This document shows positions 18,190-27,894 of a stretch of DNA of 64,000 nucleotides, piece after piece (position 1 is the stretch's first letter; each line of letters opens with the position of its first letter). The stretch is taken from assembly GCF_029894125.1 (NCBI RefSeq), contig NZ_JARXYZ010000010.1, positions 124,001 through 188,000 of the forward strand, given 5' to 3'. Origin of the DNA: Kitasatospora sp. MAA19. Its GTDB lineage: Bacteria; Actinomycetota; Actinomycetes; Streptomycetales; Streptomycetaceae. Under the pieces are notes generated by a model. It did no database searches and was not told the origin of the DNA. It saw only the letters and a program-made list of their open reading frames with translations. The position numbers were made by a program, and so were the translations under genes.

Positions 18190-21100
18190 ATGGCCACACC
18201 GGAGGACGCGGGCCCGGCCGACGAGGGCCGGGCGGAGCCCTGGTCGGAGAGCGGGGCCGGATCCCGGCCCGAGCCCCGGACCAGGGTGGACCGGCGGCCG
18301 TGGGGGCGGCGCCTCGGCGTCGTGCCGGACCGGCCGTCCCGGCTCGGCGCCGTCCCGCGCACCCGGGCGGACCCCGACGCCGCGACCCGGCAGGCACCGG
18401 ACGGCGGCGGCGCCCGTTTCGATCCGGAGGCGCCGACCAGGGTGCAGCGGGCCAGGCCGGAGCGGGTCGATCCGGAGGCCCCGACCAGGGTCCAGCGACG
18501 CGCGGGTGCCGGGCGCTCCGCCACCCCCGCCTGGGCCGACCGGATCGGCCCCGGTCCCAGCCGGGGCGGCGAGGGCGCCGCGGACGGCGTGCCGGGCGGT
18601 GCGGGGTCCGCCGAAGGGGTGCCGGACGGCGAGGGGCCGGCCGGCGGACGGTTCGCGGGCGCCTTCCCGGACGCCCTGCGGGGCCGCTTCGCCCCGCAGG
18701 GTGTGGCCGGCTCCGGCACCGAGGGCACCGTCTGGCACGTCCGGCGCACCGACGGCGGCGGCGACGCCGCGGTCAAGGTGGCCGCCGCCGGCCAGTCCAT
18801 GGACGCTGCCCTGCTCGCCTACCTGCGCAACGACGACTACCGCCGCCACGTCCCGCACATCGTCGACTTCGGTCGGGTCGGCCACCACGGCACCGAACTC
18901 GACTGGGTGGCCATGGAGTACCTGCCGGTCACCCTCGCCGACCACTTCGCCGACCTGCGGGAGCGCGGCCGGCACACCGACCGGCGGGAGGCCGAGTGGA
19001 TCGTCGACGAGCTCGTCGCCCTGCTCGACTTCTGGCAGCGGCGGATCGAGCGCAACCCGCTCGACTTCAAGCCGGCCAACATCCTGGTCCGCCCCGGCCG
19101 CGCGCCCGGGGAGTTCGTGATCGCCGACTTCGGCGGCGTCGCCCGGCTCACCGCCAGCCGCCGCTTCACGCCCGAGACGATCGTCACCATCCCGTACATG
19201 GCCCCCGAGCTCCTGGCGGGTCGCAACCACGAGGCCGGGCCCTGGTGGGCGCTCGGCAACGTCCTGTACGAGCTGTTCGTCGGCCGCCCCCGCTTCCTCG
19301 GCGCGGACGGCCTGCTGATCAGCGACGAGGCGTTGCAGCTGGAACTGGTCCTGGGGGACGAGGTCGACCTCTCCGCCGTCGCCGACCAGCGCCAACTGCT
19401 GCTCCTCCAGGGTCTGTTCACCAAGAATCCGGAGGACCGGTGGACCGCCCCGCAGGTCCGGAGCTGGCTGGCCGGCGGCAGCCCCGCAGTGGTCCGGCGG
19501 CAGTCCAGGCCGGACGGCGGCGGCCGCGCCGCGCACCGTCCGATCACCTTCTTCGGCGCCCCCTTCAGCGACCCGGCCAAGCTCGCCGAGGTCCTGCTCC
19601 GGCGCTCCGGCGACGCGGCCCGCTGGCTATCCGCAGGGGGCGCGGAGCGGCTGCGCGACTGGCTGCGCGACGACGTCCAGGACAACGTCTTCGACCTGCA
19701 CCACCTCACCGACGTCGCCCGGGCGCCCGGCTCCCGCCGCGACGCCGTGGCCGCCCTGGCGGTGCTCGCCTTCGGCGCCGCGTTCGCCCCCGCCGCCACC
19801 CCGTACTACCTCGACCGCCCGATCGACACCCCCGGGCTGGAACGCATCGCCACCGAGGCGGGCGGCGCGGCGTTCATCGACGCCCTGGTCAAGGTCGGCG
19901 CCCCGGCCGTCGCCGCCCGCTACGACTGCTTCCACCCCGAGTGCTCCGGCGAGCACTGCTCCCGGCTGCTCGCCCTGGCCGGGCTCCCGGACGTCCTGGC
20001 CGAGGTGGACCGCGCGGCGCGCACCGTCGGCGGCGGCCGGCGGGGCGGTGACGGGCTCAGCCCGCAGGAACGCGAGGAGGCGCACCGGCTGGTGGTGTGG
20101 CTGAGCGTGCGCCCCGAGGAACGCGACCGGCTGCTGGGCCGGCTCTCGCCGCTGCCCGCCGCCCTGCACCGGCTGCCGCTGCCCGAGCGGGTGTCGGAGC
20201 TCGCCGCCCTGGTCGCGGCGGCGGTGGTGGACGCGGCGCTGGCCGCCGGCTCCGGCGTCCGTACGGCCGTCCGCGCCGCGGTGCGCCGCCCGGCACCGGA
20301 CCCGATCGCCGCACCGGAGGCGGTCCGACGCCGCTGGTCGGCGCTGCGGCGGCGGGCGGTGAGCGCCGACCCGGGGGAGAGCGCCGGGCGCGCGGCCCTG
20401 GTCGCCGCCGAGACGCTGCGCCCGCGCGGCCGGGGCCGGGCGGAGCGCCCCGAGGGGGAGGAGCGGGAGGGCCGGGTCGACCGGGACCACTGGTGGGGGC
20501 GGCTGTGGCAGCGCGCGGGCGGGCGGGCGTCGCTGGACTGGCCGACCCGGCTGCGGGCGTGGTGGCCGCACGCCCGCATCGGCCTGCCGCGCCGGGCGGG
20601 CGCCGTCCTGCTGCTGTTCCTCGCCCTCGGACTGCTGCTGTGGGCGGGGGCGGTGTTCCGCTACCCCGTCGAGGCCGGGGTCCAGCTCAAGATCTCGCCC
20701 GACGGCGCCCTCGGCGGGCCGCTGAAGAAGGCCGGCGAGCACGCGGCGCAGCAGGCGGTCGGCCAACTGGGCGCGGCGCTGGTCGCCGCCGCCGTCCTCG
20801 CCTTCTTCCCCGCCCGGGTCGGCCTCGGCACGGCGGCCCTGACCGGCGTCGGGGCCTTCGCCATCGGCTACCTGCGGCTCGGGCCGCCGATGACGGGCCT
20901 GCGGATGCCGAAGCCGGTGGCCGAGCGGGTGGTCATGTTCGAGGGTGGGATGGGTAGTTGGGCCGGCATCGCGGCGGTGGTGGCGGTCCTGGTGTCGCTC
21001 GCGCTGATCGAGCGCGCGGCGAACCGGCTGCTGAAACCCGCGCACGAGGCCCGGCGGCAGGCCCGGGAGGCCTGGCGGCGACTCGCCGGGCGCGGTGCGA

Positions 21101-21582
21101 CGGTTCGGCAGCAGGGCGGGCAGTGGCGGACGGGCGCGGCGGGTGCCCGGGACCGTGCGCTGTTCGCGCTCGGGAGCACCGGCGTGCTGGTCCTGCTGCT
21201 GTGGGCCGCGGTCGAGGTCCGGCTGGCGGCCACCGGGCACCACCCGACGCCGGCCTCCTGGGGGACCGGCCAGAGCGGCGCGGCCTACCAGGCCGGGTTC
21301 GCCGTCCTGTTGGCCGTCGTCTCGTGCGCGAGCACCCTGGGAACGCCGACCACCGCCCGGGTGCTGCTCTGCTGCTGGATCCCCGCCACCCTGGTGCTCG
21401 GCGCCTGGCCCGGACCGCTCGGCCCGATCGAGGCACTGCGGATCCCGGTGTTCCAGGGGCAGTTCACGGCCGTCGCGGAGCTCTGGGGGCACGGCGCGTT
21501 CTGGGCCGCCCTGCTGGTGGTGCTCCCGGTCGCGGCGTACGGGGTGCTGCGTACGGTCCGCCGGCGGGGATCGGACGGCTGA
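18190..21582 (+). CDS. Large membrane-anchored serine/threonine protein kinase-like protein with a Cys/His cluster
   Basis: 1130 residues from ATG 18190 (GGAGGA upstream). Residues 1-160 are disordered and carry Thr-Arg motifs, including DPEAPTRVQR twice. The kinase domain (about 170-430) has a Gly-rich loop GSGTEGTVW, Lys196 (AVKV), catalytic Asp292 in PLDFKPAN (HRD reads PLD), DFG at 313-315 and YMAPELL, so the key residues are kept. A middle region of unknown family (about 450-740) holds C580-x-H-xx-C585-xxx-HC590, which could bind a metal. About eight membrane helices follow from residue 800. It is likely a membrane-located signalling kinase; input and targets are unknown. No phosphatase or FHA partner is adjacent. 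Confidence 0.8.
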   Translation: MATPEDAGPADEGRAEPWSESGAGSRPEPRTRVDRRPWGRRLGVVPDRPSRLGAVPRTRADPDAATRQAPDGGGARFDPEAPTRVQRARPERVDPEAPTRVQRRAGAGRSATPAWADRIGPGPSRGGEGAADGVPGGAGSAEGVPDGEGPAGGRFAGAFPDALRGRFAPQGVAGSGTEGTVWHVRRTDGGGDAAVKVAAAGQSMDAALLAYLRNDDYRRHVPHIVDFGRVGHHGTELDWVAMEYLPVTLADHFADLRERGRHTDRREAEWIVDELVALLDFWQRRIERNPLDFKPANILVRPGRAPGEFVIADFGGVARLTASRRFTPETIVTIPYMAPELLAGRNHEAGPWWALGNVLYELFVGRPRFLGADGLLISDEALQLELVLGDEVDLSAVADQRQLLLLQGLFTKNPEDRWTAPQVRSWLAGGSPAVVRRQSRPDGGGRAAHRPITFFGAPFSDPAKLAEVLLRRSGDAARWLSAGGAERLRDWLRDDVQDNVFDLHHLTDVARAPGSRRDAVAALAVLAFGAAFAPAATPYYLDRPIDTPGLERIATEAGGAAFIDALVKVGAPAVAARYDCFHPECSGEHCSRLLALAGLPDVLAEVDRAARTVGGGRRGGDGLSPQEREEAHRLVVWLSVRPEERDRLLGRLSPLPAALHRLPLPERVSELAALVAAAVVDAALAAGSGVRTAVRAAVRRPAPDPIAAPEAVRRRWSALRRRAVSADPGESAGRAALVAAETLRPRGRGRAERPEGEEREGRVDRDHWWGRLWQRAGGRASLDWPTRLRAWWPHARIGLPRRAGAVLLLFLALGLLLWAGAVFRYPVEAGVQLKISPDGALGGPLKKAGEHAAQQAVGQLGAALVAAAVLAFFPARVGLGTAALTGVGAFAIGYLRLGPPMTGLRMPKPVAERVVMFEGGMGSWAGIAAVVAVLVSLALIERAANRLLKPAHEARRQAREAWRRLAGRGATVRQQGGQWRTGAAGARDRALFALGSTGVLVLLLWAAVEVRLAATGHHPTPASWGTGQSGAAYQAGFAVLLAVVSCASTLGTPTTARVLLCCWIPATLVLGAWPGPLGPIEALRIPVFQGQFTAVAELWGHGAFWAALLVVLPVAAYGVLRTVRRRGSDG

Positions 21583-21617
21583 CGGCCGCATTCCGCCCGC
21601 CTGTGCCGGGCCTTCGG

Positions 21618-22340
21618 TCAGCTGACGCGCCCCTGCAGAAGATCGTGGGCGAGTGAGAGGGTCGTTCCGCGAACCTTCGCCCGCAGGTAGTGCACGTTGC
21701 TCGCGGACAGGTGGACGCCGGTCGGCACCCGCCGCCGCACGGTGATCCCGAGGTCGGACAGCTGCGCCGCCTTGTCGGGGTTGTTGCTCAACAGGTCGAT
21801 GCCCGTGGCGCCGGCGGTGGCGTCAGCGGTGTCGGTGGTGTCGGTGGTGCTGGCGATGGTGCTGGCGGTGTCGGTGTCGGCGGTGCCCGTGACGCCGAGC
21901 GCGGTGAGCATCTGGGCGGCCGCGGTGTAGTCCCGGTCGTCCTCGGGCAGGCCGAGCGCGGTGTTGGCGTCGTACGTGTCCAACCCGGAGTCCTGCAGGG
22001 CGTACGCCTCGAGTTTGTTGTAGAGCCCGATGCCCCGGCCCTCCTGACGCAGGTACAGCAGGTAGCCGCCGGCCTCGGTGATCCGCTCGACCGACTCGCG
22101 CAGCTGCGGGCCGCAGTCGCAGCGGTCCGAGCCGAACACGTCGCCGGTCAGGCACTCCGAGTGCAGGCGCACCAGCGGCGTCCCGCCCTCCGGCACCTCG
22201 CCGAACGCGAGGGCCAGGTGCTCGGCGCCGTCGGCCAGGCCGTGGAAGGTGAAGGCCTCCGCCTCGGCGCGGTAGCCGTCGGGGAAGGTCAGCGGGATGC
22301 GCACGCGCGAGCGCACCGTGGCGGGGCCGGGCTGCGGCAT
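21618..22340 (-). CDS. ribA: GTP cyclohydrolase II with an unusual internal insertion
   Basis: 240 residues. The zinc ligands are intact in CLTGDVFGSDRCDCGPQL, the catalytic RQEGRGIGLYNKL is present, and the C-terminus has LLSNNPDKAAQL. It opens GTP to the first riboflavin precursor. Between AAAQMLTALGV and LLSNNP sits a Thr/Asp/Ala-rich insert of about 30 residues (TDTASTIASTTDTTDTADAT), encoded by GGTGTC-like DNA repeats at 21825-21895; normal RibA has only a few residues there. ATG 22340 has GGAGG upstream. No ribB-type domain is fused. It converges with the kinase gene across 35 bp. Confidence 0.92.
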   Translation of the reverse strand: MPQPGPATVRSRVRIPLTFPDGYRAEAEAFTFHGLADGAEHLALAFGEVPEGGTPLVRLHSECLTGDVFGSDRCDCGPQLRESVERITEAGGYLLYLRQEGRGIGLYNKLEAYALQDSGLDTYDANTALGLPEDDRDYTAAAQMLTALGVTGTADTDTASTIASTTDTTDTADATAGATGIDLLSNNPDKAAQLSDLGITVRRRVPTGVHLSASNVHYLRAKVRGTTLSLAHDLLQGRVS

Positions 22341-24173
<1,833 letters not shown>

Positions 24174-24206
24174 GCCAGGCTGCTTGCCCCCCATCGTCGT
24201 CCGTCA

Positions 24207-24261
24207 CCACCCTGCCGCACCCGACCGGAGCGGGCACCGATTGTCGGGTGCGGCAGGGTGG
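24207..24261 (+). terminator. Strong hairpin terminator after gdhA
   Basis: A perfect 19-bp stem (24207-24225 with 24243-24261; CCACCCTGCCGCACCCGAC and its complement) encloses a 17-nt loop, 34 bp after the gdhA stop. GTCCTTCCT follows, without a long T run, as is common in Streptomyces. Confidence 0.85.
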
Positions 24262-24305
24262 GTCCTTCCTACGGTGGTGATCAGTAAGGGAAGGACGGGG
24301 TCGGC

Positions 24306-25181
24306 ATGCTGGAGCACCTGAACCGGGCGATGGAGCACATCGAACGGGACCTGGACCACGAGGTCGAGGTCTCCGAACTGGCCCGGATCGCGATGACGTC
24401 GGAGTACCACTTCCGGCGGCTGTTCTCGACGCTCGCCGGGATGCCGCTGTCGGAGTACGTCCGGCGTCGGCGGCTGACCGTCGCCGGAGCCGAAGTCATC
24501 GGCGGCGAGCGGACGTTGCTCGACATCGCGAACCGGTACGGCTACACCTCGGGGGAGGCGTTCGCCCGGGCGTTCCGGGCGATGCACGGGGTCGGGCCGG
24601 GCGAGGCCCGGCGCGACGGTGCGGTGCTCAAGTCCCAGCCCCGGATGTCCTTCCGACTCGTCGTGGAAGGAAGCAGCAGTATGGAATACCGGATCATCGA
24701 ACAGCCGGACTTCCGGATCGTCGGCCGGCGGGCGCGGGTCCCGCTGGTGCACGAGGGTGTGAACCCGGCCATCGCCTCGTTCATCCAAGGGCTCGGTCGG
24801 GAGACCGTCGACCGGATCTCGGCGCTCTCGGGCCGGGAGCCGGAAGGCATCCTCTCGGTCACCGAGTTCTTCTCGGAGAGCCGCGAGGAGGGCGTCGAAC
24901 TCGACTACTACCACGCGGTGGTGGCGGACACGGACGTCGTCGTCCCGGAGGGCCTGGACGTCCGCGAGGTACCGGCGGGCACCTGGGCGGTCTTCTCCAG
25001 CACCGGGACCTTCCCGAAGGCCCTCCAGGAGATGTGGCGGGACGTCTTCACCCAGTGGTTCCCGTCCAACCCGTACGAGTTCCGGCCGGGGCCGGAGATC
25101 CTGCGCACCCGCTTCGTCCCCGGCACCGGTGACGCCGAGGCCCAGCTCTGGATCCCGGTCGAGCGCGCCGTCGCGCGATGA
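24306..25181 (+). CDS. AraC family regulator with C-terminal GyrI-like effector domain
   Basis: 291 residues. The N-terminal double helix-turn-helix (1-105) includes EYHFRRLFSTLAGMPLSEYV and RYGYTSGEAFARAFRAMHG. Residues 125-288 form a GyrI/BacR-like drug-binding domain ending in EAQLWIPVER. MarA/Rob-type proteins of this shape sense small hydrophobic compounds. ATG 24306 lies soon after the gdhA terminator with a GGAAGGACGGGG ribosome site. It is monocistronic, and its target is unknown. Confidence 0.88.
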   Translation: MLEHLNRAMEHIERDLDHEVEVSELARIAMTSEYHFRRLFSTLAGMPLSEYVRRRRLTVAGAEVIGGERTLLDIANRYGYTSGEAFARAFRAMHGVGPGEARRDGAVLKSQPRMSFRLVVEGSSSMEYRIIEQPDFRIVGRRARVPLVHEGVNPAIASFIQGLGRETVDRISALSGREPEGILSVTEFFSESREEGVELDYYHAVVADTDVVVPEGLDVREVPAGTWAVFSSTGTFPKALQEMWRDVFTQWFPSNPYEFRPGPEILRTRFVPGTGDAEAQLWIPVERAVAR

Positions 25182-25185
25182 ACAC

Positions 25186-25226
25186 CCCTGGGCCGGTGGG
25201 ACGTTGAGCGTTCCACCGGCCCAGGG
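25186..25226. terminator. Bidirectional hairpin terminator between convergent genes
   Basis: CCCTGGGCCGGTGG pairs with CCACCGGCCCAGGG around a short ACGTTGAGCG-containing loop. It starts 4 bp after the AraC gene stop and faces the GntR-type gene that ends at 25348. Confidence 0.8.
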
Positions 25227-25347
25227 CTGGTGAGGGCTCGCACATGGCGAGGCAGGTGCCCTTCCGGGCCGGTTCGGTGGCGCGGGCCGGGCCGGTGCAG
25301 GAAGGTCGCGTGCCGGGCCGGTGCAGGAGGGACGCGGGCCGGGCGGG

Positions 25348-25842
25348 TCAGTCGCCCAGGGCGGTGAGCGCGAAGGCGCGGGTGCCGGCGACGTGGCGGC
25401 GGGCCAGGTCGGCGGCGGCCTGGGGGTCGTGGGAGCGGATGGCGGCCAGCAGTTGCTCGTGCTCGCTGCACATCGGGGACGTGCTCTCCGGGCCGGAGGT
25501 GAGGCGGAAGAGTCGGCGCAGGCGGCCGTTGAGCGGGGCCGTCATGTCCTGGAGCAGTGGGTTGCCGGAGAGTTCGACGATCGCCCGGTGGAAGTCGGCG
25601 TTGAGGCCCACCGTCTCGCGCAGCCGCCCCGCCTCGGCCGCCTTCCGGGTCCGGGCCAGGATGCGTTCGAGGGACTTCAGGCCCGCCGGGGTGGCGTGCT
25701 GGGCGGCGAGCTGGGCGGCGAGGGCCTCCAGTGACGCCCGGACGGCGAAGAAGTGTTCGGCCTCGGTCGGGCCGAACTCGGCGACCACCGCGCCCCGGCG
25801 GGCCTGGGCGGTGAGGAAGCCCTCCTGCTCCGGCCGCTGCAT
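25348..25842 (-). CDS. FCD-domain protein: GntR/FadR-family regulator lacking its DNA-binding domain
   Basis: 164 residues. The sequence enters the GntR family at EQEGFLTAQARRGAVVAEF, normally the end of the winged helix, and continues through a complete FCD ligand domain with probable metal ligands in NADFHRAIVELSGNPLL, SEHEQLL and ARRHVAG. The preceding roughly 60 residues of helix-turn-helix are missing: an in-frame TGA lies two codons upstream of the ATG, and no other frame upstream encodes a helix-turn-helix. It is either a decayed regulator or a stand-alone FCD protein. A dispersed palindrome lies 115 bp upstream. Confidence 0.7.
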   Translation of the reverse strand: MQRPEQEGFLTAQARRGAVVAEFGPTEAEHFFAVRASLEALAAQLAAQHATPAGLKSLERILARTRKAAEAGRLRETVGLNADFHRAIVELSGNPLLQDMTAPLNGRLRRLFRLTSGPESTSPMCSEHEQLLAAIRSHDPQAAADLARRHVAGTRAFALTALGD

Positions 25843-25956
25843 CGCTCAGGGCGGGTCCAATCAACCTGACGGTCGGCCGATTCGTCAACTCCCGTGGGGG
25901 GCCGCGGGGGTGAGGTCGTCGACCCGGGCGGCGCTGCGGCGATGTGCGCGTGGTTC

Positions 25957-26045
25957 GCGAACAGATGACAACTTTCAGATTTCAGCTTTCAGATAACAGA
26001 TTTCAAAATCTGTTATCTGAAAGCTGTCATCTGTAACTTGTTCGC
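25957..26045. repeat. Dispersed palindrome, copy 2
   Basis: Core arms 25983-26002 and 26007-26026 (CAGCTTTCAGATAACAGATT and its complement) are perfect over 20 bp with a 4-nt loop. Outer arms GCGAACAGATGACA and TGTCATCTG...TTCGC extend the structure, with an internal ACTTTCAGATTT/AACTTG asymmetry. Unlike the other copies it lies between divergent genes, upstream of the truncated GntR-type gene and of the oxidoreductase. Confidence 0.9.
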
Positions 26046-26153
26046 CGCCGCCCGTCGGCAGCCCGTTCGGCGCAGCAGCGGCAGGCCGGGGCCCGCGCCG
26101 GGCCGCATGCTGGGGCGGGGGAGGGGCTGCCGATGCGAGGAGTGGGATCACCG

Positions 26154-27062
26154 ATGGCCAAGGCGTTCGGCTTCGTCGACTACGGCGGGCCAGAGACACA
26201 GGACTTCCTGGACCGTCCGGCGCTGGAGCCCGGCCCGGGACAACTGGCGATCGCGGTCCGCGCGGCCGGGGTGAACCCGGTGGACTGGAAGATCCGCCGC
26301 GGCCTGCTCGGCCGGCGGCGCGAACTCCCCGCCGTCATGGGCCAGGAGGCCTCCGGCGTGGTGCAGCAGGTCGGCCCGGGGGTCGCCGACTTCACCCCGG
26401 GCGACGAGGTGTTCGGCATCACGGCCGCCGGCGCCTTCGCGGAACAAACGCTGCTCAGCGCCGGGTCGAGCGCGCTCAAGCCCGAGGGCGTCGGCTTCGA
26501 CCAGGCCGCCACGCTGTCCGTCTCGGTCGCCACCGCGGACGACGCCATCCGGGACCTAGGCCTCGGCGCCGGCCGGACGCTGCTGATCCTCGGCATCGCC
26601 GGCGGCGTCGGCAGTGCGGCCGCCCAGATCGCCCGCAGCCGCGGCCTGACCGTCCTCGGCACCGCGAGCGACACCGGCCGTGCGTATGTGGAGTCCCTCG
26701 GCGCGGTGCAGATCCGCTACGGGGACGGCGTCGCCGAACGGATCACGGCCGCGGCGCCCGGCGGCGTCGACGGCATCCTCGACCTGGTGGGCGGCGACGC
26801 CCTGCGGGCCGCCGTCCACGCGCTCAAGGACCGCGCGGAGCTGGTCAGCACCGCCGACCAGGCCACCGCGGCCGAACTCGGCGGCCGCTACGTCACCCGC
26901 TCGACGACGCCCGAGACCCTCGCGGCGCTGGCGGCCCTGGTCGCGGCCGGCGAGTTGGACCCGCACATCACCGCCCGCTACCCGCTGGCCCACGTCGCCG
27001 AGGCGCTCGCCCTCGTCGAGTCCGGCCACGCCCGCGGCAAGGTCGTCCTTGAAGTCGCCTGA
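26154..27062 (+). CDS. Zinc-independent quinone oxidoreductase-like MDR protein (NADPH-dependent)
   Basis: 302 residues of the medium-chain dehydrogenase family. The GroES-like half has GVNPVDWKIRRGLL and MGQEASGVV; the Rossmann half has ILGIAGGVGSAAAQIARSRG. Catalytic zinc Cys/His ligands are absent, so it is a quinone/enone reductase type rather than an alcohol dehydrogenase. ATG 26154 (MAKAFGF) has GAGGAG upstream; an earlier ATG at 26133 lacks one. The VOC gene follows after 67 bp on the same strand and may be co-transcribed. Confidence 0.87.
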   Translation: MAKAFGFVDYGGPETQDFLDRPALEPGPGQLAIAVRAAGVNPVDWKIRRGLLGRRRELPAVMGQEASGVVQQVGPGVADFTPGDEVFGITAAGAFAEQTLLSAGSSALKPEGVGFDQAATLSVSVATADDAIRDLGLGAGRTLLILGIAGGVGSAAAQIARSRGLTVLGTASDTGRAYVESLGAVQIRYGDGVAERITAAAPGGVDGILDLVGGDALRAAVHALKDRAELVSTADQATAAELGGRYVTRSTTPETLAALAALVAAGELDPHITARYPLAHVAEALALVESGHARGKVVLEVA

Positions 27063-27129
27063 TGCAAAAGACACTTGACGGTCGATCGCAGCGAACCGAG
27101 AGCCGTAGAAAACCAAGGGAAGAACAGCC

Positions 27130-27894
27130 ATGAAGCAGACCTCCGTGACCACCAACGGCCCTTGCTGGGTCGAGCTGGGCACCTCCGACCCCGCCGCCGC
27201 CGAGGCCTTCTACAGCGAGCTGTTCGGCTGGCGCGCGGACAACGGCGTACGCCCCGAGGCCGGCGGCTACACCCAGATGTTCCTCGGCGATGCCCCGGCC
27301 GCCGCCGTCACCTCGCTGGCCGGGCCGCAGCAGCCCATCGCCTGGACGGTCGCCTTCGCCGTCATCGACGCCGACGCCACTGTCACGAAGATCAAGGGCG
27401 CCGGCGGCACCGTGCTGATGGGGCCCACCGACGTGTTCGACCTCGGCCGCTTCGCGGTGGTCGCGGACCAGTCGAGGGCGGTCTTCACCCTCTGGCAGGC
27501 CCGCGCGTTCCAGGGCGCAGGGGTGTTCAACGAGCCGGGATCGCTCGGCTGGGTGGAACTGCTCACCCGTGACCCTGCCGGGTCGACCGTCTTCTACCCG
27601 ACGGTCTTCGGCTGGTCCGTCAGCCCGTCCGAGCAGTACACCCAGTGGGGCCTGAACGGCGAGGACTTCGGCGGCATGCTGGCGATGGACGACCGTTTCC
27701 CGCCGCAGGTGCCGCCGCACTGGCTGCCGTACTTCTCGGTGGCCGACGTCGACACCACCGTCGCCCGGGCCGCCGCGCTGGGCGCCGACGTGCTGATGCC
27801 GGCCACCGACGTGCCGGACGGCCCGCGGATCGCCGTACTGCGCGACGCGCAGGGCGCCGCGTTCGGCGTCTACTTGGCCGGCGCCGAAGGGTGA
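27130..27894 (+). CDS. VOC (glyoxalase/bleomycin-resistance fold) family protein, two domains
   Basis: 254 residues made of two tandem VOC modules (about 8-120 and 135-250). Each opens with the family pattern WVEL-T-DP--A--FY (WVELGTSDPAAAEAFYSELFGW and WVELLTRDPAGSTVFY). Such two-module proteins resemble mycobacterial CFP32-like proteins. The reaction is unknown, and metal-ligand residues cannot be assigned with confidence. ATG 27130 has GGAAGAA upstream. Its last 25 bp overlap the convergent lnt gene. Confidence 0.85.
   Translation: MKQTSVTTNGPCWVELGTSDPAAAEAFYSELFGWRADNGVRPEAGGYTQMFLGDAPAAAVTSLAGPQQPIAWTVAFAVIDADATVTKIKGAGGTVLMGPTDVFDLGRFAVVADQSRAVFTLWQARAFQGAGVFNEPGSLGWVELLTRDPAGSTVFYPTVFGWSVSPSEQYTQWGLNGEDFGGMLAMDDRFPPQVPPHWLPYFSVADVDTTVARAAALGADVLMPATDVPDGPRIAVLRDAQGAAFGVYLAGAEG

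Noticed and set aside
14790..21582. A biosynthetic gene cluster around the methyltransferase, cyclic-di-GMP and kinase genes
   Set aside because: No core synthase, tailoring set or dedicated exporter is present; the genes look like independent regulatory functions.
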